Below the pieces are notes generated by a model. That model searched no databases. It was not told the DNA's origin and saw only the letters and a list, made by a program, of their open reading frames with translations. Positions 1 through 12,325 of a stretch of DNA of 64,000 nucleotides are shown piece by piece (the stretch's first letter is position 1; the number at the start of each line of letters is the position of its first letter). Source of the stretch: Stropharia rugosoannulata (lineage: Eukaryota; Basidiomycota; Agaricomycetes; Agaricales; Strophariaceae). Position numbers and translations under genes: made by a program. The stretch lies in contig JANCIK010000002.1 in NCBI GenBank assembly GCA_028532985.1, forward strand, positions 868,001 to 932,000. Reading direction: 5' to 3'.

Positions 1-3000
1 TTTTAGTACCAGAAAGGAGAATTATTCGATGAGATTTACCTAGTGGACCCATTTCGTTGTCATGTGCAAATTCAATTAAATCCGCCATTGAGCTCACACT
101 TTCCGCGAGCTCTAGGCATCGCATAGTAGCCTGTGGGATCCCGAATGCATTTACAGGCTCCCCTGCAAGAACAGCTTGGCTGATGAACACACGAGGTTCT
201 TCCCACTTTATGTCCTCCTCCTCCTCTTCGTCGGTCGAAGAAACAAGTCCTCCAGGGTCTACCGTACGCGTCCCGCTGATCGCTTCGATGGATATATATT
301 TATCGTGCAGATTCGCGTCGAATTGAAATTCTTCAAATCTCAGCGTCTGTGCACTATTGCCAGGCGTCGACATGGTGACAATGACATGCACAGTTAACGG
401 ACCGCGCAGCGTGATTGTGTAGCCATTCGTGTATCTATAGGTCCAGATCGCCGACACACATTCTACGACTGAGTGCCCTTGTCCGAAACTTCGTTCTCGT
501 GCTCCATCTAGTGTCAAACTCATTGACTTGACACCAGACTGTGTCGTGACAAGGAAAAATCGTGGCAAAATGGGCACACCGATCTCTGTAACTAACTTCA
601 ATAACAGCTAGACAATATGACCAACTTTTACATACCAAAAGGTTTAGCCTCATTGCGCAGACTATCCCTCCAAAGTGTTAACTTCATCGTCGCATTGGGT
701 GTAAAATATTCCTTGACAAGGTCCTGCCACCAGTGCAGTTTTAATTTCTAAACAAAAGTGAAAGTAGTCAGCTACACAATTGTATAGCTCATTGGAAATG
801 AGACGTACTGTTTTCAGTTCAGACGCTAATATTCCGCTGAATTGAAGAAGGCGTACTAAGCCCTGACCTACACCCAACGCCGTACTAACGACGCATCAGT
901 CAATGAGATATTTCTTTCAATAAAGTTTGAGTACCTTGGGGCAGGCGCAAAAGGCCTCTGAACGACAGGAGCTGGAACGGGGGCGGTGGTCGCTGCTGAG
1001 GGTATACTGCTAGCGGTTGCGCCGTTGTTTGCTGGCGGTGCCGGACCGGTCGGAGTATTTTGAGGCGGTCCTGTCGAAACGGCGCCTGTAGGTGGACGGG
1101 GAGCTATGTGTGTAAGCGATCCGCCGCTACTAGGCGCACCTGGGCCCCCCGAATTAAGTCCTCCTGGAGGATGACCTTGCCCAACGGTACCCACGTTTAC
1201 CATGCCCATAGACCCCATGCTCAAAATACTACCTGAGGTCGGGCCGTTTGTAGGTGAGCGCACATTACTCATGCCCATTCCACCCGTTCCGATGTTGCCC
1301 ATCCCGGCCATGGCACCCACATTGCTAGCTGGACCCATAATGAAGGGTTGTTGCTGGGCGCCCGGGCGAATGCCCGTTTGAGTGAGCGGCGTGCCTCCCA
1401 AAGCAGGAGTGGACGATGAAAAATTGGAGGATGCGGTAACGTTCGAAGATGAACCTGAGGGGTTTGGGCCCGAGTTTGCATTGTGGTTTGACGGTGCCAT
1501 ATGACTCGTAAGTACAGAAGATGCATTTGAGTTGGCGTTGCCTCCAGAAGTACCGTTGATAGTGCTCGTCCCAGGCCCGTTAGAGTTAGGAAGTATCGAA
1601 CTTCCGGGTAAAGGTGTTCCTGTTGTGCGAGGTGTTCCGCGGCTCGCTTGAGAAGGGGGCCGCTGAGGTTGTGACTGAGGACGCGGGGGATACATACCGC
1701 CCATAGTTACATCGCCAGGGGGAGATGCATGTTGTGTGGCTTGTTGCTGTAATTGATGATGATGAACATGTGGAGTGTGCGATGGATGAGAGGGTGGAAG
1801 TGAATGAGTAGGATGTTGTTGGGACGAGTGTGGGTGGTGTTGAGGGTTATGTGGGTGTTGTTGCTGCTGATTGAGGTGTTGTTGCAGCTGTTGTTGTTGA
1901 TGTTGATTTAATTGGTGCTGGGCAGCTGCCTGTTGCTGCTGTAGTTGAGGAGTTTGTGAGCCAGGCCTTGGGGGAATTGACGACGGTGGGGGCATAGTAA
2001 AGCTTGGATATAAATCGCTACTGATATTACTGTTTCCATTAGAGTTGATGGTATTGTTAGTGCTACCTTGGCCTGGAGCTGCTCCACTCGCGCCTGCAGT
2101 TGCATTAACGTTACCACCATTTATTGAATTACCTACTACGCCGGAAGTAGAGTTCACCTCAAACTGGGGTGTTGTTGCGTGAAAGGAACTGCGATTACTT
2201 GGTGTCCCGCCGGAAGATATACCATCGCTGCCCAGCGGTATCGGTGGACTTGATGAAGAAGGAAACGTGTAGGGATTGCCACTATTGCCTCCAGGTCGCC
2301 CTGCCCCGCCTTGCGAGGCCCCCGAACCTGCGCCATATGGTGGAAATGGCATTCCATTTTCTGCCGTCCTCACTGACTGACGTGGTGCTTGCGCGCCACC
2401 CATAGTGTGATGCGGACCACTACCCATGTTCAGCGGACCGCCAGCAGCTCCCGATGCCATCCCTAAGAAACCATTGTTGGAATTCGGAACTACGGAATGC
2501 CCAGGTAAAGAGAACCCACCGCCCATGCTAAGTTGATGTGAGTGAGGGTGTGTATGAGGCCCATGTGGATGCGCCCCAGATGGGCCACCCACGATAGACG
2601 ACGGTGGCCGAGGGGAGGGCGAAAGCTGTGACGGAGGTACTGCAGGAAATGGGTTACCCGAAGTTTGGTGGGGTGGGGGCATACCATTGCCCAAGCCGCC
2701 GATCCCACCGATGCCACCTCCGATGGGCCCACCTATCGCAGAAGGGTGCTGCCCTTGAGATGGCGGAGGCTGAGCTAGCGAAGACATAACCTGACCCGAT
2801 GGATTGCGCACCAGCGACGGTGGCCCTCCGCTGGCCGGATTGCGCATTATACTCACCATTTCTGAACCACTCATGCCAGGATGCATACCAAACATATGTT
2901 GTTGTTGTTGATGTTGAGCTGCCTGCATCCTCTGCTGCTGCTGGTTGTGGGCCTGCATCTGCTGCTGCGGCGTTTGCGGTTGGCCCTGGCGCAATGGTAA

Positions 3001-3417
3001 GTTTGTCTGGGGCCCTGGCCCTAGAGCCATAGGCATGGCGCCTCCCACCTGCGGCGGCATTCCGCCAAGTGCGTTGATGTGGGGTTGCGAAGGCACCCGC
3101 CTAACGGCGCCGGGGGGGGGCTGCTGGTGAATCATTTGACCTGGAAATCCACCCAGTCCGGGCATGCCCTGTTGCATGTGTCCAGCACCCGGAGGTCCGT
3201 TTGGAGGCGGTCGAGGAGCAAGAACATTGTTTCCGGCACGAACGACCTGTGGCGGCTGTTGCTGCATTGGGAGTTGACCTGGGTGCATACTGAAGGCACG
3301 GGATGGATTCTGGGCACCAGGAAGAATGCCCATAGGCTGTTGACCACCAATGAAGGACTGCGGAGGGATGGGCTGTCCTGCTGAGGGGATGCCTTGGTGC
3401 ATCGCAGGGCCGTTCAT
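1..3417 (-). CDS. LIM-binding-domain (LDB/Chip/SEUSS-type) transcriptional co-regulator, C-terminus off the left edge
   Basis: I read four exons: 935-3417, 809-884, 636-747 and 40-585, all GT-AG. A fifth donor at 39 leads off the window, so the C-terminus is missing and about 1072 residues are visible. The first ~830 residues are low-complexity, rich in Gln, Gly, Pro, Ser and His, with poly-Q/H stretches at about 1750-1960 and 2890-2960. The LIM-binding domain starts with a GQGLVRLLQFSGILA block, followed by LHWWQDLVKEYFTPNATMKL, then a beta-rich part and an acidic DEEEEED loop. Known family members (animal Ldb1, plant SEUSS, fungal PtaB/Mfg1/Adn1) are nuclear scaffolds that join DNA-binding partners and control adhesion or development. 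The first ATG in frame is at 3417; the frame is open a little further upstream but has no ATG. A nuclear scaffold role here is inferred from family. Confidence 0.85.
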
Positions 3418-3470
3418 GGCGGCGGGAGGAGAGGCACAAGAGAACACGTGGCTCTTTCTTTCACACCACC
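3418..3470. promoter_or_regulatory. 53-bp divergent spacer between two start codons
   Basis: The start codons of the LIM-binding gene (minus) and IMP3 (plus) are separated by only these 53 bases. The spacer contains a CACGTG E-box-like hexamer at 3445-3450 and a pyrimidine run just before the IMP3 ATG. Each core promoter must therefore overlap the neighbouring gene, or one gene has an unseen upstream exon. Confidence 0.5.
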
Positions 3471-4220
3471 ATGGTCCGCAAACTCAAGTACCACGAGCAG
3501 AAGCTCCTCAAAAAAGTCGATTTTCTCAACGTATGTGCCTCCCATATAAACTTGGAATGTAACTAAAATCCTGCAGTGGAAGCAAGATGCCAATTTGCGA
3601 GAAATCAAGGTCATGCGGCGGTACCACATTCAGGACCGGGAGGACTACCACAAGTATGTGATATTAAGCTTATAATTATCACCCTTTCAACAAGAAACAG
3701 GTACAACAAGCTATGCGGCTCCCTGCGATCGTTTGCGCATCGCATATCCCTTCTGCCAGCCCAGGACCCTTTTCGCTCGCGGATGGAAGGTCAATTGCTC
3801 TCCAAACTTTACGACATGGGCGTGTTGAACACAGCTGCTAAGCTTTCTGATGTCGAGAACAAGCTCACCGTAGCTGCGTTTTGTCGCCGCCGCCTTGCCG
3901 TGTTCATGTGTATGTCGAAAATGGCTGAAACAGTCAGCACTGTACGTACATCTGTGTTATCCTGAGACTTGCATATTTACTCTTTTTCCCCTGCAGGCTG
4001 TCAAATTCATTGAACAGGGACATGTCCGTGTTGGTCCCGATACCATAACGGACCCAGCGTTCCTTGTTACAAGACATATGGAGGACTTTGTCACCTGGGT
4101 GGACACATCCAAGCTTAAGCGTACAATCATGGAATACAATGATGAGGTATGTTCATCAATCATTTTATGTCCAGGCCTGATTTTAAATTTTTCCAGCTCG
4201 ACGACTTTGATCTGCTATGA
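3471..4220 (+). CDS. IMP3: U3 snoRNP protein IMP3 (S4-domain, ribosome small-subunit biogenesis)
   Basis: Five exons (3471-3530, 3577-3653, 3701-3941, 3997-4146, 4197-4220) give 183 residues, the usual length for IMP3. The protein starts [20 protein letters not shown], the conserved N-terminus of the family. The S4-like RNA-binding part follows: a [14 protein letters not shown] segment, a CRRRL motif, and [20 protein letters not shown]. It ends in a DDFDLL tail. Family knowledge: IMP3 bridges U3 snoRNA and pre-18S rRNA in the nucleolar SSU processome. The introns are 46-55 bases long and the last exon is only 24 bases. Identification is firm from the N-terminus and the EQGHVRVGP motif. Confidence 0.95.
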
Positions 4221-5332
4221 TCAAGCTGTTGGAGTTATATGCTTTGTGTGCGGATTTCACGACAGTACACCAAGCATCCTCAAAAGTACAAAGATACTCG
4301 TACTAGTACGGCGGTCGCCCCCCTCCTTCCACTATCAAGTTCACGTACTGTTCACGAGAAAGAGGCTTCAGGCTCTAGACGTATTGAGTATTAATTGTTA
4401 TGTAACAATACCTGTACATTATTCTGACTCTGTTCCTTTCCTTCAATGTGCGTGGCAATGCGTAAAGTGTGTTAATGGACTCAGCACATTGTATCGAACG
4501 AACTAAAAGTCTCTAGCTCTTTATTACGACTCGGTCTGGCAACTTCAGAGTCACCGTACCGATATGAACGCTGTTCAGTCATTGCGTGGCAAACTGTCCA
4601 GACTACCTCAAGACTACCTTTAGGTTATTCAACGTTTCAAAAGTTTGATCGAATGAGACCCAACCTATCCTGACAGTTGAGAAGTACATCGTTCTTATAA
4701 GATCTTGCTGGCATGTCGTCTTTCATGGGCACAGTAATTTGCATTCTTCCAGCATATAGTGACGTACACTCACCCGAACTTCCTGTGGGCATGTATGTTT
4801 GTTGTCTTCGGACTGTCCGCCCCCAAGCCCAAGCACAGCACAAGGCGGGTGTAGTAAACTTTATACTACTTATATAATAACTCGATTGTGCTGACCAGGT
4901 TAAACACTAGCATTTAAATGTTCACGAGTAATTACTCTAGCACATGTGTGTAAGCAAGCTATTTTTTACCTGGAATCTATTGACTGCTACTTCATTTGCT
5001 ACTTAGAAAGATTGTAATATTTTATGATTTCTGTGGTACTAGACACCAGACACCCTTTTAGCGAAAACTTGTCTTTGTCTGAGTTACTTTAAAGAGAAGA
5101 GAACTTGTATCTCAGAAGAGATATGGTCAGTTGTCCATTTAGGAATCAACACTCATTATCACACATATTCATTCTAATTCTAACGGTATTGGCTCGGTAT
5201 AGCTCAGTGCCAGTCAGCTGAGCAAGCATATTCCATTGCACAGCCCCAGAAGCTGCGTGATCCTGTGCTTACTACCCTGATATAAGTCAACATCGCGGGA
5301 TATCTGCCCTTATTGCTATCTTCCATCTGACC
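4221..5332. other. intergenic, IMP3 to WW gene
   Basis: No supported gene. It holds the IMP3 3' region and the promoter of the WW-domain gene; the short open frames lack family motifs. Nothing repetitive is evident. Confidence 0.6.
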
Positions 5333-6489
5333 ATGTCCGCTCCTCCACCGTATAACGCAAATCCCGACGCCAGAGCCCTGCCTGAGGGCTGGATCACCCA
5401 GTTTGACAACAAGTGAGTATGCACACACGATCGGCAATCTAATCGAACTTTCGCCGTTGCGCACCACGTACCTACTACCTACGGAATTTGTCAAAAATAT
5501 GTGCTGAATTCGTTCTTCCTTTCTTTGCGCAGCTACAAGGCATGGTGTGTACGCTTTTTACGGACACTGGAAGAAGAGACTGACATAAGGCAGGTTTTAT
5601 GTCAATACCCGTGCTCAACCTCCGGTGACTACCTGGGTGCATCCGCTGGGTCCTCCGCCGCCGCCTCCTCAGCAGCAATACGCTCCGCCTCCAAATGGAG
5701 GCGCAGGGTATTCGCCCTACGGCTCTCCAAGTCCCTACGGCGGTCCGCAGGGGGGCTACAACGGTGGGTATCCGGAGAACAACGGGTATCCACAGCAGCC
5801 GCAGCAACAGTGGGGCGGGGGCACCAACTATGGCGATCAGCGGGGGGAGTATGGGAGCAGCGGTGGGTATGGGCAGCCAGGACAGTACGGACAGCAGCCT
5901 GGCCAGACACCGGGCGCTGGGAAAGGTGGGCTCGGTGCGTGGTTCTTCCTCTGATCCTGTGTTTCGCCGATGGCTGACTGAAGCGCTTTATTCTTGTCTT
6001 GTCTGTGCTTGCTTCCTACTGGTGTATTCTCGTTAACCCGTCGCCCTGCATACCTTGTTTAAATAATACGTATATCTGATATAGGCGGCATGCTAGGAGG
6101 TCTGATGGGCAAACACGGCAGCAGCAGTAATAGCGGATACGGGGGTGGAGGGTATCAACAGCCGCCGCCCCAAGTCATTTATCAACAAGCTCCTCCTAAG
6201 AAGAGTGGAATTGGTGCTGGCGGTCTTGCTTTAGGAGGTACGTGTCCCCAACGGCAGTCATGCATTACTGCGCATGCCACCGCGTTGCGTTGGTATAAGT
6301 ATATGCGATTGCTAACACTTTATCTTTGAACAGTTGGCGGTGGTCTTCTCGGAGGTTTGCTGTTGGCGGACGCAATTGAAGATTTAGGTGATAACAATGA
6401 CAATGGAGGTGTGTCACTCCTTTTTCTGAGAAGAATAACTCTCATGTAGTTGTATAGATTGGGGCGGTGATGATGGCGGAGGCTGGTAG
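5333..6489 (+). CDS. small WW-domain protein with Pro/Gly/Tyr-rich tail (Wwm1-like)
   Basis: Six exons (5333-5412, 5533-5544, 5594-5934, 6085-6237, 6334-6408, 6458-6489) give 230 residues. The WW domain covers residues 16-48: LPEGW with W20, aromatic WFYV at 31-34, and the second Trp at 45 followed by a Pro. The 12-nt second exon lies inside the WW domain. The middle is Pro-, Gly-, Gln- and Tyr-rich. The C-terminal part has glycine-zipper-like GGMLGGLMG and GGGLLGGLLLADAIED segments and ends in an acidic DWGGDDGGGW tail. This layout resembles yeast Wwm1, a WW protein reported to bind metacaspase. WW domains bind Pro-rich ligands. The function here is inferred only from architecture. Confidence 0.85.
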
Positions 6490-8054
6490 ACGAATTTTCT
6501 AAATCTCAACGCTGGTCTAAATTTCAACTCACTAACCATGTATCTTTCTACTCATCTACTTACATGCCCATTGCATTGTCCTACGTCTCATTTTCAGTTT
6601 GTAATAATTCATCGGTCTCTTTGATAACTCTGCTATGCCCTTGTAATTAGAATTTTCTCTTTATTTCCTGATCATCGTTACTCGTTACGGCGATAATCTG
6701 TACAGAAGTTTCACTACACGGATTGCTGAATCGATTTATTAAATTATTAGGACTTCACCGTACTCCACTACGCCCGGGACTTACATGTTTCTCGTGAACC
6801 AAAGTCATATCGATTATGAGTTAAAGAAGGTTAAAAAGCATTGATCATCAGCCAAGAGATACTTTTAGAAGGTGTGCACTTTAAAGGACCTGATACGTGA
6901 TGCGCGACCACTTAGTTACCACCTGGCCGCTCGCTGGGGCTGTTCGGATTTCTGAATTGAGTATGTATGTAGTACTTCGTTTCCCTTGCGACTTTCCCGT
7001 CCGTTTTCCGATTTCTCGGAAGATGAACGCTGTCCGGAGTTCGCTTATGATTGCGACAGCGGCTCTGCATGTATGCACATACATTATCACAATTATCAAG
7101 CACTTATCAGCACTTACCTGTACATGACTGTCTGCAGTTACTACAGGGTACTACATATCCGGTTGTCCTGTTAATCTCGACAATCAGACAGACGAACAAA
7201 AACATGAAAATACAGGAACAGATTTAGGAAAACAACAATTAACTCAAAATGGCACTAATTACAGTAAAATGATCTTGATGGTTGCACTAGGTTCTCATCC
7301 CTCCAAACCGACGTTTGAGAATGTGAGAACCTTCCAAGAAGGTTGGTTGCGTCCAGAATAGTTGACGCTGCCGGGTCTGTTGAGAGCCGCATTCATGGCT
7401 GTACAAAAGATCCGTCTACACGCTGGATGATAAGCTTCGATAGGGAAGCAAAAGGCCACGGGGTGACGGCAGATAACAGAAACCAGTGTAAGTGAACACT
7501 ATATGTACTGACTTCTGAGTACTGAACACCGCAACATCAACGAGAATTGATCAAATTTGGCCGGAATATTTACGGATTTGATGATGTCATCTCGATCAGT
7601 CCCTCCATCAACTGGCACGTCCACTGAGTCACTGACCAACTGGCAACCACTGACTCGCACTGCTGCTAATTATGGGCGCGTATTCATGCGGCGTAGAATT
7701 TGTACATGCGTTGGAGGCACAAGGGAGATGGCGGGCGGTGTTTATGCACTGCCTGAATAACCCGAAGTGAGTACATATGATTGCCCTGCCTCTATTAACC
7801 GAAACACATTCAGGCACAAGTGGCAGACATTGACAGCTCTCCCATCTGTCGCATGATGACCTGTCCCAATCCTTGTTTGCCTGCTGTGCGAATAGATCGG
7901 TTCAAAGCATTTATATCCCAACGCAGTCATCCAACACTACGCCCTCTTTTGGTCTGAGTTTCCCTTCCAGTACACTTTGCGTGTCTATTGTCTCTTCCAG
8001 GTAGCCCAAGATATACAGCAAAAGGGGTCTCGAAGACTTCTACAAGTACAGGTT
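6490..8054. other. intergenic between the two WW-domain genes
   Basis: About 1.5 kb without a supported gene. The short open frames have no recognisable motif and no convincing splice partners. Nothing repetitive stands out. Confidence 0.55.
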
Positions 8055-11000
8055 ATGGCAGCAACGGAAAATCCAGACAGTAGACCTTTACCTCCCGGTT
8101 GGAATGCTCATTTCGAACCAAGGCGCGTCGTTATGTATTTTCAAGTCACCAACACCTTCTAACAAGTACTTTCCGCGAACAGTCAGCAACGATGGTAAGG
8201 CTGATCCTCATTGAATGTCAAGGAGAGACTAACAGTTGCCGTGCTCGATAAAGGTATTACGTCCAGCTTTCCTCTCTCCGCGCGGTGTATGAGCATCCAG
8301 CGGATTTGGACCTACCGCCAGGCATAGATGATATTCCAGCTGCAACCACACAGTCTGCTACAGTGAGACGGCCTCTTCCTACGCCAGGGAAGCAAACGTC
8401 GACGCGGTCTGGACTAAATAATCAAACTGTCGCGCCAATTGTTAACCAAGCTTCATCGCTTCCGACACCACCTAACTCAGCAACAGCAAATCTACATGAA
8501 TCTGCTCCAGGATCCCCAGCGCCTGCGTCTCCGGTGTCCATGAGACATAATCAATCCTCACCAGCGCCCAGCAGACCTATGTCAGCGATCAGTCATATCT
8601 CATCGTCAACGTCCCGACCAATGTCATCTGGAGGGCAATCCCCCGTTTCTCCACCGCTCCCTACAATCACGAACGGTCAGAACTCTGGAGGGTTCAGTCG
8701 TCCTACATCTGTCATAAGCCCATCTGGCTCGCCGGCGAATCGTCCCTCGCCTTCAACACTTACGGCCGCGCAGAGGTTATACAACAGTGCAGGAGCCGCC
8801 ACCGCCGCTCCGCTCGTTTCTTTGGATAATCTAACTACACTCTCGACTGCTCCTTCTGGGGACGTCCTTTCGCATACAAGATCGTCTCATACTGGGATGA
8901 GCAGTGTGGTGCAGTCGACTTCCCCGAGAAATGGTTCACAAGTTGGGCATCAGTATATGGATCGTACGCAGTCATTGCATGCATCTATGCATATGCAACA
9001 GCAACAAGGTGCTCTCTTGCAGAACATTGGCAGGTCACAGACGTACAGTGCCGGTCCTGGGACGAATGCTGTTGGAGGGACTGCCGCCCAGAATGTGATG
9101 AGTGTAAATCGTCCAGCAGGCGTGCAACATGCTCCATCTCAGGGGAGACCGCCAAATCAACATATGGTACAGTCTGCCGTCAACACCACCATTCCTAGGC
9201 CTCCACAGAATTTTACGACAGTAATGCGTCCCCCGACAGGTCCTGCCCAAGTTCAGTCTATCTCCACTCCCGCATATACAGCAGTGCAACCGCCCCAGGG
9301 ACAGCCGGGGTCACCCCCTCCACCTCTGTCACCGATCTCTCTCAGTGGAAGTTCAACAGGCGGACTTTCTCCCCCTTCTACTTCTCTCCTATTGTCTACC
9401 CCCAGCTCTACTTCGTCAGCTCCAACGACGCCGTCTGTTGGTTCTTCCACGAGTGCGAGTACATCCCCAGTTATACCGCCTTCTCTGTCCTATCATCCCG
9501 CTCCTGCGACATCTTCCCAGCCTACATTTTCTAGCATGTATCAGCAGCCTATCAGTGCCCAACATAGTATTGTGACGACACCTGCCAAGTCTAACAATGC
9601 TGGTCGCTTTGCGGCACAACTTCTTGCTAAAAGCACGGCTGCCGTGGTTTCCTCTGTTGTGTCGGCTACCACTGGAGTGCAAGTGGGGCGCCTGGTGAAT
9701 GCATTAACTAGCCCAGCTATGATTAATAAGCTTTGGCAAGCTATTCCAAGTTCGTCGAAGACGGGTACCGGTATTGGACAGGCCGACCTTCAAGCCGTGT
9801 TGGAGGGGAAGCCGAACGCAAAGTACTCAGCTGTTCTGGCTGCACTGCAGAAACAGCAACAGATACACCAACAACAGGTTATGACGTATCAAAAACTTCT
9901 AGCCCAGGTCCAGGCGCAAATGCAGGCTGGAATACCGGTGCATCAGATGCCTGTTCCCCCACAGAACCCGCCCATTGATTATGCGACGCTTATTGCAGAA
10001 GTGAAGAAGCTAAAGGCGGCGGCTGAGCAGCAGGTTAAGATACAGCAGCAAATGGCGGCTCAGCTGCAGGCGCAGGCGCAGCAGCAGGCGTTGGCGCAGA
10101 AAATTTCATATGCGCAGGTGGCGCATCATGTCGCTGGGCAGCCACTGGTGCACCAGCAGGTCCATGGCCAGAATTTGCAGCAGCACCTTCAGCCACATGG
10201 AGCGAATATTCAGCACAATAATATGCAACAGAATCCCCCGCAACAGGTTCATCCTCAGCACCAACACCAACACCAACAGCAATCCCAGCAGCACCAACCG
10301 CCGTCACATGCGGCGAGTATTCAGCATGCACAGCAAGTTCATCCTCCACAGCAACAGCACCAACAGCAACCCCAGCCGCACCAGCCGCTGCAGCATGCTT
10401 CGAATATTCAGCTTGCGCATCAGAATCACCCGCAGCAAGTTCATTCTCAGCAACAACAGCACCAGCAGAATCCGCAGCACCAGCAACACCAACACCTACA
10501 ACAGCCTCAACAATCACTCCCTCACCGTCCTCAGAATGTTTTGCAGCAGCAGCATCCGCAACAACATCCTCAGCAAGCTGCTTCACAGGCGACTCATCAG
10601 CAACAGCAGACTTATCATCAACAAGGAATGCATCACCAGAATCAGCAACCAACTAATCCTCATCATCAACATGCGAATCACTCGCATCAAGTCAGCCCAC
10701 AGATGCAGCAGCAGCAACAGCAACAGCCCTGGCAGTCAAATGGAGGAGCGAACGTCAATCAGGTCAACCCCCAGATGCAGCCTCAGCAGCCATGGCAGCC
10801 CAATTCTCCAGCTCCCATCTTCAATCTGCCACAGCAACATCAACAAGCGTTTAACGCACCGCCTCAGCAACATCATCACAACCCTCAACACGCGCAGCAT
10901 CAGCACCAACAAACTCAGCAACAACAGCACCAGGACTCGTCCGATAACAATCCCCTCAATAACTTCATACAGTCATTGACCAATGGAAATAACCAACAAT

Positions 11001-11602
11001 CGCAGAACCAGGCACCAGCGTATAACGATGGCAACAACAACTTCAGTGATTCGAGTTGGTACAATAACGACCAGAGTTCTCCCACTGGAGATCTTTCCAC
11101 TGATCCTTCTTCTCCGGATGCAGCGACTCAGTTTTACGATTTGGTCTCTCAATCATTCGATCCTAACTCCAATGGCGCCGGGTCGAATAATTTCTCCGAT
11201 ATGATGAACGCATTCACTCAGAACCTCCAAGTACCGCAGCTGTCCAACTTTGACGCGTCGACGGATTTCACTGCGAGCGTCTTGAACAATTTGACCCAGT
11301 TCCAGCCGGGTACTGTGCCATCATTTGGGGATCCGGGCTCGAGTACGACTGCGGACATTATCAACAGTTTTGCGCAGAATCTGCAGTCTAACCAGGTGAC
11401 AAATGCGTTCGGCGGAGATAATGGTGGTCTCGCGAGTGGCTTGTTTAATACACTTATCGGGAACTCCACCGACGCGAACAGTGGAAATGGGGGCGCGTTC
11501 GATCTTTCTGGGCTTGCTAGTGGACTCGGCCAGGCGATGGCGGGGATGAATACAGATAATATCAACTTGGATGTTGATCTGAACTTGAACTTTGGGAATT
11601 GA
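8055..11602 (+). CDS. large Gln/His-rich protein with N-terminal WW domain
   Basis: Three exons (8055-8122, 8183-8194, 8254-11602) give 1142 residues. The WW domain starts at residue 12 (LPPGW with W16, then RWYYV at 26-30); a Tyr replaces the usual second Trp. The second exon is 12 nt and its upstream intron needs a GC donor. After the WW domain come about 400 residues rich in Ser, Thr and Pro. A more ordered segment follows around residues 450-600 (GRFAAQLLAKSTAAVVSSVV, then a helical KLWQAIP/AVLEGKPNAKYSAVLAALQ part). Next is a long Gln/His tract, encoded by CAG/CAA/CAC at about 10000-10940, and an Asn/Asp/Ser-rich tail ending in alternating Asp/Leu/Asn. No catalytic domain is visible. A scaffold or condensate-forming role is possible but unproven. 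Confidence 0.8.
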
Positions 11603-12325
11603 CGTTACCGCATTTACGCCCCATTATTCTGAACTTACTCGACTGTTTTTGTTCTACTCTTCTTTGAGATTTCATTCGGATTTGGCATATTGATTTGAGG
11701 TAGGCTGGAGCTTTGTATATACTTAAGTTAGTGGTTAGTAGTTAGTAGTACTTGTAAACCCTGGTTTTAAATTGACGAATATGGATTTGAGATACGATGT
11801 ATTCTTTCGAACATCTTTCGAACTGCACTTATGCAACACTCTTAAAGTTACACCAAACTGTTGCAATACATTGCGAGTGGCCTTTCAGTATACCGGCCCG
11901 GATTCGGTATAATGAACTGAGTTAGTGCTTCGGCGAAATTGGTTGGAAACATTTCTCAAGTTCAACGATGTCAAGGCTTTATTCCTAGTAAACGATGTTT
12001 GCGACACCAGGGCGCATAAAAGCTCTAGCCACCTCATTCGAACCGCGCCTTGTCTGAATATTAAAGCACAGGACTTTCGTAATGGTCAGTGATCAAGGTC
12101 TCCAATTCCGCCGTGGATAAATCAATAATAACATGTGATGGGTCTCGTATAATCAGCGCGTAACGCGAGCAGGCCTGTTGTCAAACAACCACATTCATTC
12201 CCAGTTGCGGCCACTCTCCATACCATCGTGTTCTCTGTCAACCTCACGGCATCAAGGGCTGGGGAGTCGCGCGGACGCTGCGAATTCTACCAAAATCTCT
12301 TCCTAACCACCGCAGACTTACGGAC
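11603..12325. other. intergenic, Q-rich WW gene to kinesin
   Basis: Holds the 3' end of the Q-rich WW gene and the kinesin promoter. No gene, repeat or structured element supported. Confidence 0.6.

Noticed and set aside
8123..8182. GT donor at 8129 for the first intron of the large WW gene
   Set aside because: It puts the next exon in the wrong frame and destroys the RWYYV part of the WW domain.
10035..10979. Long open frames on both strands (205 and 289 codons) across the Q-rich region
   Set aside because: They are shadows of CAG/CAA/CAC repeats in the large WW gene and have low-complexity composition without motifs.
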